The notes beneath the pieces were generated by a model that was not told the DNA's origin, did no database searches, and saw only the letters and a list, made by a program, of their open reading frames with translations. 5,240 nucleotides of DNA from Candidatus Borrarchaeota archaeon (GTDB taxonomy: Archaea > Asgardarchaeota > Sifarchaeia > Borrarchaeales > Borrarchaeaceae): positions 1-5,240 of the forward strand of contig JAEORY010000319.1 in assembly GCA_016840645.1 (NCBI GenBank), given 5' to 3'. Below, piece by piece: positions 1-5,240 of the stretch. Positions within the stretch are counted from its first letter, which is position 1; the number at the start of each line of letters is the position of its first letter. The translations under genes were made by a program, and so were the position numbers.

Positions 1-461
1 TATTTGTAAATGATCCATATTGGTACTCCCGTGCAACTGAACTGGCAAGGAGAACATTCGAATTAACGGAATTTCTTGTAGATCAATTGGGCATTACCAC
101 GGTAGATGTGGAGTTCAATGGCAACATTGCGTATCATCCATCATGTCATCTATTGCATGATCTACACATAGATCAGCAACCACTCATACTTTTAGAATCC
201 ATTCATCAAGCACAAATTCATGAACTTTCCGCTGAATGTTGCGGTTTTGGAGGTGTGTTTGCAGTAGAATTTTCAGGCATTTCAACGGAAATGTTAAAAC
301 GCAGGATTGTAAAAATTCTAGAATCCGGTGCTGATATAGTTACAGGATGTGATGTTAGCTGCTTGATGCATATCGAAGGTGGTTTGCGTAGAAAATCATC
401 CAACCTGCGATGTGTCCATATTGCTCAAATCCTAAATGGGGATAGTAATGGTTTGCGATGA
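1..461 (+). CDS. lutA: LutA/LldE-type lactate oxidation Fe-S subunit, 3' part (5' end outside window)
   Basis: Subunit of the cytoplasmic LutABC (LldEFG) complex that oxidises L-lactate to pyruvate. The reading frame is open from base 3 with no stop, giving 152 visible residues ending at TGA 459-461. LutA proteins are about 240 residues, so roughly 90 N-terminal residues lie upstream and the TTG at 87 is not a real start. The visible part is the second cysteine-rich CCG domain: HPSCHLL, then AECCGFGG, then CDVSCLMHI, and a closing HIAQIL. These match the cluster-binding cysteines and the C-terminal signature of LutA, which separates it from GlpC or GlcF types. The stop overlaps the start of the LutBC gene (ATGA, 458-461), which suggests translational coupling and equal output of the subunits. 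No frameshift is seen. Family assignment is confident; the substrate (L-lactate) is inferred from the family and the neighbouring gene. Confidence 0.9.
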   Translation, partial: FVNDPYWYSRATELARRTFELTEFLVDQLGITTVDVEFNGNIAYHPSCHLLHDLHIDQQPLILLESIHQAQIHELSAECCGFGGVFAVEFSGISTEMLKRRIVKILESGADIVTGCDVSCLMHIEGGLRRKSSNLRCVHIAQILNGDSNGLR

Positions 462-2488
462 GAGATAATTTTCACGATTATATTCAAGCCGCGTTGGCAG
501 ATTCAAACCTCCAAAAATCTTTAGATTTAAATACTGAATACCGTGCATCTAAAAGAATCAGTGCTTTTAGTGAATTACAAAATACAGATGAGCTTCAGAA
601 TCGAGCCCGCGAGATACGGAAAGACGTAATCGAAAACATTGATGTGTATAAGCTGAAATTTGTATCTAAGCTAGAGGAAAACGGTATTAGGGTATTCATG
701 GCTGCTGATGGAAGAGAAGCGTGCGATTATATTCAAAAGATTTCTCGTGAAAAGGGAGCCAAGATTGTTGCCAAATCAAAGTCCTTGGTCAGCGAGGAAG
801 TAGGCTTAAATCGAGCACTTAGTAATATTGGTGTTAGCGTGATAGAAACGGATCTCAGTAAATACATCGCTCAATTACATGCTGAAGAGGGGGAACATGT
901 TCCTCTTCCTTCATATACTTTACGGCGAGAAGATGTAGCTTCTCTATTTCAGCGTAAGCTTGGAGTGGATTACTCGACTAATTTGGAAGATATATTCTGT
1001 GCTGCACGTTTGGCACTTAAAGAAGTTTTCTTTTCTTGTGACATAGGCATATCAGGAGTCAATTTCGGTGTTGTTGATACTGGGACAATATGTTTAGTTA
1101 CAAATGAGGGCAATGGCAGAATGGTAACCACTTTGCCTCGTGTGCACATTGCACTTATGGGTGTGGAACGTTTAGTGCCAACGCTAGAAGATTTAACTGT
1201 TTTCCTTAAGTTGTTAGCCCGTTCAACATCAGGGCAGAAGCAAGTTAGTTATGTAACTATGTTACAAGGGTCTCGATGGGGGAAAGAACCAGATGGGCCC
1301 GATGAGCGTCATGTGATCATGGTTGACAATGGACGCTTGGAGATGGCTAAGTCAGAATTAGCCGAGGGGTTATTTTGTATACGCTGTTTTGCCTGCTTAA
1401 ATGTTTGCCCTGTATATCGAGAGATTGGGGGAGCTGCGTATGGAAGTGTATATCCAGGTCCTTTTGGATCAATAGTTTCTCCCGGTCTTTTTGGAATTGA
1501 TAATTTTGGTCATCTAGCGTGCGCTTCGACATTGTGTGGTGCATGTAGAGATGCGTGTCCTGTAAAGATTAACATTCCCTTATTGCTTCTAAGAATCCGA
1601 AATTCGTATAGAAAGACAAACAATAGATCATTTGTTTTACGTAAAGCAATGCAAATATATTCTTGGTTCATGTTGTCTCATGTTCGGTATTCTGCGATAC
1701 AGAAAATTGCTGCGTTTGCAAGTAAATTTTTTCCTAGGAGAAATGGCTGGATAACAAAGCTACCAATGCCTATCTCCGGATGGACAAAGACAAGGGACTT
1801 TCCACCTTTCTCTTCTAACCCCTTTCGATCTCGAGTTATTCATAATATTCCCAAGACAGTTGATCTCATAATGGAGACCACTGGTCAATCTAAGACTATA
1901 AGGCCATCTTATCCGGACGAAATCAGCGAAAAAATTTCCAAGTTTAAAACAGAGTTAGAATCCTTAGGTGGATCATTTTGCCTATGTGATAAGAACGAAA
2001 TGAATAAGAAAATCATTGAACATTTAAAAGCTTTAGAAGTGAGTAATATTATTGCTTGGAAATCTAATAACCACATAACTAAGCTGTTAGAAGAATTTCG
2101 AAATGCGGGTATAGGAATCCTTGACGATTTTGTTCCATATAACGAACCGGGCGTTCGAGAAAGCCGATATTACAAACTTAGTACGGCAGAAGTTGGCATA
2201 ACTGGTGCAATAGCAGGCTTTGCCGATACGGGATCCATTGTTCTACCTTCGGCAGAAGGTCAATCACAAATTTCATCCTTATTACCTCAAACTCATATTG
2301 TCATATTATCCAGAGATCAAATATTCGAGACAATGGAGGAATGGCTATCCCAAGGGGGAAGAAGGGTATATGAAAATTCTTCGAACGTATGTATTGTTAC
2401 AGGACCATCATGTTCCGGTGATATTGAAATTACTTTTGAAAAAGGACTGCATGGACCAAGAGAAGTTATTGTTTATTGCCCTGAATGA
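458..2488 (+). CDS. LutB-LutC fusion protein: LUD domain, two [4Fe-4S] motifs, LutB tail, second LUD domain
   Basis: This 676-residue protein appears to combine two subunits of the L-lactate oxidation complex that are separate in Bacillus subtilis. Residues about 65-295 are a LUD domain typical of LutB, with SLVSEEVGLN near 109 and NEGNGR near 216. A ferredoxin-like part follows: C307, C310, C313 and C317 form CxxCxxCxxxCP, and C360, C363 and C367 (CGACRDACP, with C355 nearby) form the second set. Residues about 390-460 look like the LutB/LldF C-terminal tail (WxxxRDFP near 442-449). Residues about 485-674 are a second LUD domain like LutC, with GFADTGSIVL near 587 and TGPSCSGDIE near 648, ending in HGPREV. 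LutB is about 470 and LutC about 220-240 residues, so 676 fits their sum. ATG 458 is chosen because it overlaps the lutA stop; no strong ribosome site lies in front, in keeping with coupling. The protein has no signal peptide or membrane segment. Odd points are F311 where LutB normally has Gly, and CSGD where LutC usually has RTAD. Confidence 0.9.
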   Translation: MRDNFHDYIQAALADSNLQKSLDLNTEYRASKRISAFSELQNTDELQNRAREIRKDVIENIDVYKLKFVSKLEENGIRVFMAADGREACDYIQKISREKGAKIVAKSKSLVSEEVGLNRALSNIGVSVIETDLSKYIAQLHAEEGEHVPLPSYTLRREDVASLFQRKLGVDYSTNLEDIFCAARLALKEVFFSCDIGISGVNFGVVDTGTICLVTNEGNGRMVTTLPRVHIALMGVERLVPTLEDLTVFLKLLARSTSGQKQVSYVTMLQGSRWGKEPDGPDERHVIMVDNGRLEMAKSELAEGLFCIRCFACLNVCPVYREIGGAAYGSVYPGPFGSIVSPGLFGIDNFGHLACASTLCGACRDACPVKINIPLLLLRIRNSYRKTNNRSFVLRKAMQIYSWFMLSHVRYSAIQKIAAFASKFFPRRNGWITKLPMPISGWTKTRDFPPFSSNPFRSRVIHNIPKTVDLIMETTGQSKTIRPSYPDEISEKISKFKTELESLGGSFCLCDKNEMNKKIIEHLKALEVSNIIAWKSNNHITKLLEEFRNAGIGILDDFVPYNEPGVRESRYYKLSTAEVGITGAIAGFADTGSIVLPSAEGQSQISSLLPQTHIVILSRDQIFETMEEWLSQGGRRVYENSSNVCIVTGPSCSGDIEITFEKGLHGPREVIVYCPE

Positions 2489-2529
2489 TATGTAACTTAT
2501 AGAAAAAAACGTCTCATAGTAATGCGCCC

Positions 2530-2559
2530 AAAAATTCGGACACACAGTGATTAATTTTT
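2530..2559 (+). terminator. weak AT-only hairpin with T run, possible terminator after the LutBC gene
   Basis: AAAAATT (2530-2536) pairs with AATTTTT (2553-2559), with a small CAC/GTG inner stem at about 2541-2549, and the T run continues to 2561. The outer stem is all A-T and the inner stem is only three pairs, so it would be a poor terminator. It lies about 40 bases after the LutBC stop. Partial attenuation between the lut genes and the isomerase is possible but not supported beyond this. Confidence 0.2.
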
Positions 2560-2587
2560 TTGTTGTCGCCTATTGGTGGACTAAATT
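2560..2587 (+). promoter_or_regulatory. weak sigma-70-like promoter candidate before the isomerase gene
   Basis: TTGTTG (2560-2565) and TAAATT (2582-2587) are separated by 16 bases. They match the -35 and -10 consensus at about 3 and 4 of 6 positions. Transcription would start near 2594, giving a short leader that still holds the ribosome site at 2598. In AT-rich DNA such matches are common by chance, so the isomerase may instead be read through from lutA/lutBC. Confidence 0.2.
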
Positions 2588-2597
2588 CTGATGCTTT

Positions 2598-2605
2598 AAG
2601 GTGAG
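2598..2605 (+). promoter_or_regulatory. ribosome binding site of the isomerase gene
   Basis: AAGGTGAG lies six bases before ATG 2612, a near-ideal Shine-Dalgarno position. It fixes the isomerase start at 2612. Confidence 0.7.
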
Positions 2606-2611
2606 TATTTT

Positions 2612-3487
2612 ATGCCAAGATTAGGCATTATTACCGACGAGCTTAGAAATAATACCGAGCGCGCTTTCGATTTGGCAGAGAAGCTACATCTGAAAGAAGT
2701 TGAGATTCATACCGCTTGGGATAAAAGTGTTGAAGAGCTCAGTGATAATGAAGTTAAAAGTTTGAAAGATCTGCTTCACCATCACAATCTAAATCTATGT
2801 TGTCTTTCGAGCACAGTTTTTCTTCGCTGTCACTTAGATGACTTGGTTGAACTTATCCCACCAATTAAAGGTTTTCGCACTATTAGTGGTAATTATGAAT
2901 ATCATATGGAGGCACTTGAGAGATGTTTATGGATTACCTCAGAGTTGGAAGCACCAATCCTTCGAATATTTGGCTTTTGGCGTAGTGGTCCAACAATAGA
3001 AGCAACTTACCAGAAAGCGATGGACCGTATTTGTCCTGCAGTTCAACTGGCAGAGAAAAACGGCATTCCTCTTGTGCTGGAGAATTGTCCACACACGTTT
3101 TTCGATAGGAGTCAACGGGCTGTAATTTTACTTGATAAGATCAACTCTCCGTGGATGAATATGCTTTGGGATCCAGGCAATAGCGTGCTATCCAATGAGC
3201 TGGATTATTTATCATCATATAAGTCAATAAGACACAGGCTTGCACATGTACACATCAAAGATATTAGAATCGACCCCGAATCATTAAAAGGTTTTTGTTA
3301 TGTTCCGATTGGTAAAGGAATGGTTGATTGGCACCAAATTCTTTTTAAATTGAAACATGATAGCTATCAAGGAGTGACCTGTCTTGAGCCACATCATCTT
3401 GGTGCGGATGGCACATTGGAAACAGCGGCAAAGTCCTCATTAGAAGGTTTGTTGCGAATTATTAACCAGATGCCGAATTATTTGTAA
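2612..3487 (+). CDS. sugar phosphate isomerase/epimerase, xylose isomerase-like TIM barrel
   Basis: A complete 291-residue protein of the xylose isomerase-like TIM-barrel superfamily (AP endonuclease 2 fold), the usual length for generic sugar isomerases, epimerases and IolE/IolI- or hydroxypyruvate isomerase-like enzymes. These bind a divalent metal at the barrel mouth and move carbonyl groups or invert carbons in sugars. Likely metal ligands are E157 (PLVLENCP), D187 (LWDPGN), H214 (HVHIKD) and E259 (CLEPHH), each at the end of a predicted beta strand. IGKGMVDW (233-240) is the conserved stretch before the last strands. No signal peptide or membrane segment is seen, so it should be cytoplasmic. 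The start is set by a strong ribosome site six bases upstream. The gene follows the LutBC gene after 123 bases on the same strand and may be co-transcribed. An IS30-family element begins one base after its stop and has replaced its native 3' flank, but the reading frame looks intact. The exact substrate cannot be read from the sequence. Confidence 0.85.
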   Translation: MPRLGIITDELRNNTERAFDLAEKLHLKEVEIHTAWDKSVEELSDNEVKSLKDLLHHHNLNLCCLSSTVFLRCHLDDLVELIPPIKGFRTISGNYEYHMEALERCLWITSELEAPILRIFGFWRSGPTIEATYQKAMDRICPAVQLAEKNGIPLVLENCPHTFFDRSQRAVILLDKINSPWMNMLWDPGNSVLSNELDYLSSYKSIRHRLAHVHIKDIRIDPESLKGFCYVPIGKGMVDWHQILFKLKHDSYQGVTCLEPHHLGADGTLETAAKSSLEGLLRIINQMPNYL

Positions 3488-3488
3488 A

Positions 3489-3512
3489 CTTAGATTCAAC
3501 TCTGAAGTGCAA
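3489..3512 (+). repeat. left terminal inverted repeat of the IS30-family element
   Basis: Compared with the reverse complement of 4535-4558, this 24-base end matches as CTT, one mismatch, GATTCAACT, three mismatches, AAGTGCAA. The core at 3493-3512 alone is 17 of 20. It is a transposase binding site. Confidence 0.8.
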
Positions 3513-3522
3513 CTTTATCCAG

Positions 3523-3551
3523 TTGGAATAAGAGATGAGCTGCGGTAAGAT
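3523..3551 (+). promoter_or_regulatory. probable internal promoter of the transposase gene
   Basis: TTGGAA (3523-3528) and TAAGAT (3546-3551) are 17 bases apart, each matching the sigma-70 boxes at 4 of 6 positions with ideal spacing. It lies inside the element just after the left repeat, where IS30-family elements carry the transposase promoter. Transcription would begin near 3558, about 30 bases before the start codon. Confidence 0.4.
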
Positions 3552-3576
3552 CAGCAACTCTTAGACCAACCAGATC

Positions 3577-3583
3577 AAAGGAG
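3577..3583 (+). promoter_or_regulatory. ribosome binding site of the transposase gene
   Basis: AAAGGAG is five bases before ATG 3589. It favours this start over the in-frame ATG three codons later. Confidence 0.7.
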
Positions 3584-3588
3584 CACCG

Positions 3589-4551
3589 ATGACATACATG
3601 CAGCTCACCTATGAACAACGATACCAGATTAAAGCGCTGTTGAAAACGGGTCACAACCAGAAAGAGATAGCTGAGACCATTAAGGTTCACAAATCGACCA
3701 TAAGCCGGGAGCTTCGCCGCAATCGTGGGCAGCGAGGCTACCGTCCAAAGCAAGCTCACCATATGGCGATGGAGAGACGTGGGCAGACCAGGAAGCGGAT
3801 TGATGCTTCCACCTGGGCTCAAGTCGAGAAGCTCATTCGCGAGGATTGGAGTCCTGAGCAAATATCTGAGCGGCTCAAGGAAGATCACAATCTGCGCATC
3901 AGCCATGAGTGGATCTATCAGTACCTTCTTGACGATAAACGTGCAGGAGGTGATCTGTACCAGCATCTGCGCTGCCAAAAGGCACGCAGAAAGCGCTACG
4001 GCAGTTATGACAGGCGTGGAAGGCTTCCAGAGCGCCCTAGCATCGAAGAAAGACCGAAGATCGTGGAAAAACGCAAGCGTCTTGGAGACTGGGAAGTAGA
4101 CACGATCCTTGGCAAGGGGCGTCGACATCTTCTTGTGACTCTGACCGATCGAAAGTCCCGGCTTACACGTATCTACAAAGTGGTGCACAAAACCGCCCAG
4201 GAAGTGGCCGATGCCGTGATCGACATGCTCTTTCCCTGGAAAGATCGAGTCCTCACGATCACCTCGGATAACGGCAAGGAGTTTGCCCAGTTTCAGCGGA
4301 TTGGTGAAGAACTGAAGGCGATGATGTACTTTGCACATCCTTACTCATCCTGGGAGCGGGGAACAAATGAGAACACAAATGGTTTGATCCGGCAGTACTT
4401 TCCCAAGAACAAGGACTTGTCCAGGATCACTCGGGAGGATATTGAATGGGTAGAACAGCGATTGAATAATCGTCCACGTAAATGTCTTGGTTTCAAGACA
4501 CCGAATGAAGTATTTTTCAACACATATTCACCTATTGCACTTGGTAGTTGA
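3589..4551 (+). CDS. IS30-family transposase, complete
   Basis: A 320-residue transposase that cuts and joins the element's ends. Residues about 5-45 are the N-terminal helix-turn-helix that binds the inverted repeats (NQKEIAETIKVHKSTISREL). The catalytic integrase-like core carries D171 in GDWEVDTI, D227 in ITSDNGKEF and E261 in ERGTNENTNGLIR. The 33 residues between D227 and E261 give the DD(33)E spacing of the IS30 family. YFPK and NNRPRKCLGFKTPNEVF near the C-terminus are also standard. The length is normal and no stop or frameshift interrupts it, so it is probably functional. The start is supported by AAAGGAG five bases upstream. Its last codons and stop lie inside the right inverted repeat. 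Base composition is richer in G+C than the flanking genes. A long open frame on the opposite strand (3496-4338) is a shadow of this gene. Confidence 0.95.
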   Translation: MTYMQLTYEQRYQIKALLKTGHNQKEIAETIKVHKSTISRELRRNRGQRGYRPKQAHHMAMERRGQTRKRIDASTWAQVEKLIREDWSPEQISERLKEDHNLRISHEWIYQYLLDDKRAGGDLYQHLRCQKARRKRYGSYDRRGRLPERPSIEERPKIVEKRKRLGDWEVDTILGKGRRHLLVTLTDRKSRLTRIYKVVHKTAQEVADAVIDMLFPWKDRVLTITSDNGKEFAQFQRIGEELKAMMYFAHPYSSWERGTNENTNGLIRQYFPKNKDLSRITREDIEWVEQRLNNRPRKCLGFKTPNEVFFNTYSPIALGS

Positions 4552-4558
4552 ATCCAAG
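4535..4558 (-). repeat. right terminal inverted repeat of the IS30-family element
   Basis: The reverse complement of this end matches the left end at 20 of 24 positions, including GATTCAACT and AAGTGCAA. The transposase stop codon (4549-4551) lies within it, so the gene runs into its own terminal repeat. Confidence 0.8.
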
Positions 4559-4787
4559 AAATTATGAAAATAAAAAGGTTCTGTAATATTTTCTTAAAAA
4601 AAAGTTATTAGTAAGTTCTTATTCCTTCGGTTACTTATCCAAAAGCTCTAGGGAGTAGACATAAGTGATATAGAGATACCTGCTGAAAGTGATGGATTTT
4701 GAATGTTCTCGATCCTGAAGCCTAATCCAACTATCACAGAAGGTGTCCATAGATACTTTACAAGAATCATGCCCAACTATTCGAATC

Positions 4788-4815
4788 TTGTTAAAGTGTA
4801 AGGTTAGTGTATAAA
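4788..4815 (+). promoter_or_regulatory. probable sigma-70-type promoter of the downstream URO-D-like gene
   Basis: TTGTTA (4788-4793) and TATAAA (4810-4815) are separated by 16 bases, matching the -35 box at 4 of 6 and the -10 box at 5 of 6 positions. Transcription would start near 4822, leaving a leader of about 35 bases. It would let the downstream gene be expressed independently of the insertion sequence. Confidence 0.4.
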
Positions 4816-4842
4816 TTAGCCATTTTCTAGATTTCATTAGTT

Positions 4843-4846
4843 GGAG
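4843..4846 (+). promoter_or_regulatory. ribosome binding site of the URO-D-like gene
   Basis: GGAG is ten bases before ATG 4857, slightly far. A nearer ATG at 4850 is out of frame and closes after six codons, so 4857 is the start. The next in-frame stop upstream is TAA 4812-4814, with no other ATG between. Confidence 0.45.
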
Positions 4847-4856
4847 TAAATGCTCA

Positions 4857-5240
4857 ATGAGAATCTATGAGAGATTTCGCGAAGAGGACTGGAAACGAAT
4901 TGAGCGTGACTGGACGGCTTGGTGGGAGGGTATATTAGAACGTCCTTTGGTAATGATCGAAAGCCAAGACCCAAGTGAAAATGCTATCTTGTCTGATGCG
5001 AGGACAGTATCGGAAAGGGTGGGGTTAATTACTGGCTCTTCATTAGATTCATCCCTAGATGTGGTACTTGATCATTATCAAAGAGTCTTGGAAGCTACCA
5101 TGTTCTATGGAGATGCATGGCCCAAGTGGTTTCCCAATGTTGGTCCATGCATAGTGGCTGCTTTTCTTGGCGCAGATATTTATTGTAATGAGAAAACTTC
5201 TTGGTATTCATCAACAGGAGAAATAGATATTGCGGATTTA
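4857..5240 (+). CDS. URO-D superfamily / corrinoid-methyltransferase-like protein, N-terminal part (3' end outside window)
   Basis: The frame is open from ATG 4857 to the window edge, giving 128 codons without a stop. The N-terminus (DWKRIERDWTAWWEGILERP, residues about 11-30) and the later WFPNVGP and AAFLGAD stretches (about residues 91-107) resemble a family of proteins distantly related to uroporphyrinogen decarboxylase and to corrinoid-dependent methyltransferases, often labelled only as hypothetical or as trimethylamine corrinoid protein-like. Members are TIM-barrel proteins usually over 300 residues, so less than half is visible. The start region has no signal peptide. The active-site part lies beyond the window, so no reaction can be assigned; a role in methyl transfer is only a family-level possibility and true haem synthesis is unlikely. 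It has a plausible promoter of its own and a GGAG ribosome site ten bases upstream. Before the IS30 insertion it would have been the gene next to the isomerase. That this is a real gene is confident; the family is moderate. Confidence 0.65.
   Translation, partial: MRIYERFREEDWKRIERDWTAWWEGILERPLVMIESQDPSENAILSDARTVSERVGLITGSSLDSSLDVVLDHYQRVLEATMFYGDAWPKWFPNVGPCIVAAFLGADIYCNEKTSWYSSTGEIDIADL

Larger units (their letters stand above)
3489..4558 (+). mobile_element. complete IS30-family insertion sequence, about 1070 bp
   Basis: An IS30-family transposase gene is enclosed by imperfect inverted repeats at 3489-3512 and 4535-4558 (20 of 24 positions match). The left end has TAGATTCAA two bases in, which as I recall is how the IS30 prototype also begins; this supports 3489 as the first base. 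The length is within the usual 1.0-1.25 kb of the family. With these ends the flanks are AAA on both sides (3486-3488 and 4559-4561), a possible 3-bp target duplication; IS30-type elements make 2-3 bp duplications, but AAA in AT-rich DNA could be chance. The element is visibly richer in G+C than its surroundings, which suggests transfer from another genome. All parts appear intact, so it may be active. Confidence 0.85.
4559..4856. other. intergenic stretch without a convincing gene
   Basis: About 300 AT-rich bases between the insertion sequence and the next gene. Before the insertion this was probably the native 3' flank of the isomerase gene. Open frames here are short: a 68-codon minus-strand frame (4631-4837) and a 32-codon plus-strand frame (4703-4801), neither with a recognisable domain or a good ribosome site. 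A 7-bp AT stem (4566-4572 with 4587-4593) has no T run after it, so it is not a clear terminator. The only supported signals are the promoter and ribosome site at the 3' end, listed separately. I see no tRNA or riboswitch. Confidence 0.5.

Noticed and set aside
87..461. TTG at 87 as the start of the first gene
   Set aside because: The frame stays open to base 3 and the upstream residues fit LutA, so the gene is cut by the window edge.
2220..2495. 91-codon plus-strand frame overlapping the end of the LutBC gene
   Set aside because: It is an out-of-frame shadow of the conserved LutC-like domain.
3725..4099. 124-codon plus-strand frame inside the transposase gene
   Set aside because: It is out of frame with the conserved transposase and has no domain; IS30-family elements have a single transposase frame.
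3496..4338. 280-codon open frame on the minus strand
   Set aside because: It lies entirely antisense to the IS30 transposase, has no recognisable domain, and is explained by the codon pattern of the real gene.
4566..4593. 7-bp inverted repeat GAAAATA/TATTTTC after the insertion sequence
   Set aside because: The stem is nearly all A-T, the loop is 14 bases, and no T run follows on the plus strand, so it is not a credible terminator.
4610..4637. TAAGT/ACTTA inverted repeat
   Set aside because: Only five pairs in AT-rich DNA, expected by chance.
4631..4837. 68-codon minus-strand open frame in the intergenic stretch
   Set aside because: No ribosome site in front of it, no known motif, and it overlaps the likely promoter of the downstream gene.
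1..5240. CRISPR arrays, tRNA or rRNA genes, or defence genes
   Set aside because: No regularly spaced repeats, no cloverleaf with a conserved T-arm, and no such protein domains were seen on either strand.

Overview
The window is bacterial DNA with every supported gene on the + strand. It has two textures. The host sequence is AT-rich (roughly 30-40% GC in lines I counted by hand), while a central block at about 3489-4558 is clearly richer (about 47-58% in sampled lines). The genes are typical of a heterotrophic bacterium that oxidises lactate and handles sugars. The sequence does not fix the phylum. A fused LutB-LutC protein next to a TIM-barrel sugar isomerase/epimerase and a URO-D-like protein would suit lineages such as Chloroflexota or Poribacteria/Planctomycetes-like bacteria, but that is a guess.

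Layout. 1-461: the 3' part of lutA, an Fe-S oxidoreductase subunit with CCG motifs. 458-2488: a 676-residue protein that carries LutB (LUD domain, two [4Fe-4S] motifs, LutB C-terminal tail) fused to LutC (a second LUD domain), joined to lutA by an ATGA stop/start overlap. 2489-2611: a 123-base gap with a weak hairpin, a weak promoter candidate and a good ribosome binding site. 2612-3487: a complete 291-residue xylose-isomerase-like TIM-barrel protein. 3489-4558: an apparently intact IS30-family insertion sequence of about 1070 bp, with imperfect 24-bp terminal inverted repeats, a complete DD(33)E transposase (3589-4551) and a possible AAA target duplication. It sits one base after the isomerase stop codon. 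4559-4856: about 300 bases without a convincing gene, ending in a plausible promoter. 4857-5240: the first 128 codons of a gene that runs off the window, resembling URO-D/corrinoid-methyltransferase-like proteins.

How the genes may work together. LutA and the LutBC fusion together supply all three subunits of the LutABC (LldEFG) L-lactate oxidation complex. The isomerase follows on the same strand and could belong to the same catabolic programme, for example a deoxysugar route that ends in lactate; this is inference only. The insertion sequence now separates this cluster from the downstream URO-D-like gene, which appears to have its own promoter. I found no RNA gene, CRISPR array or clearly new defence or mobile system. 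The most notable items are the LutB-LutC fusion and the precise placement of the insertion sequence.
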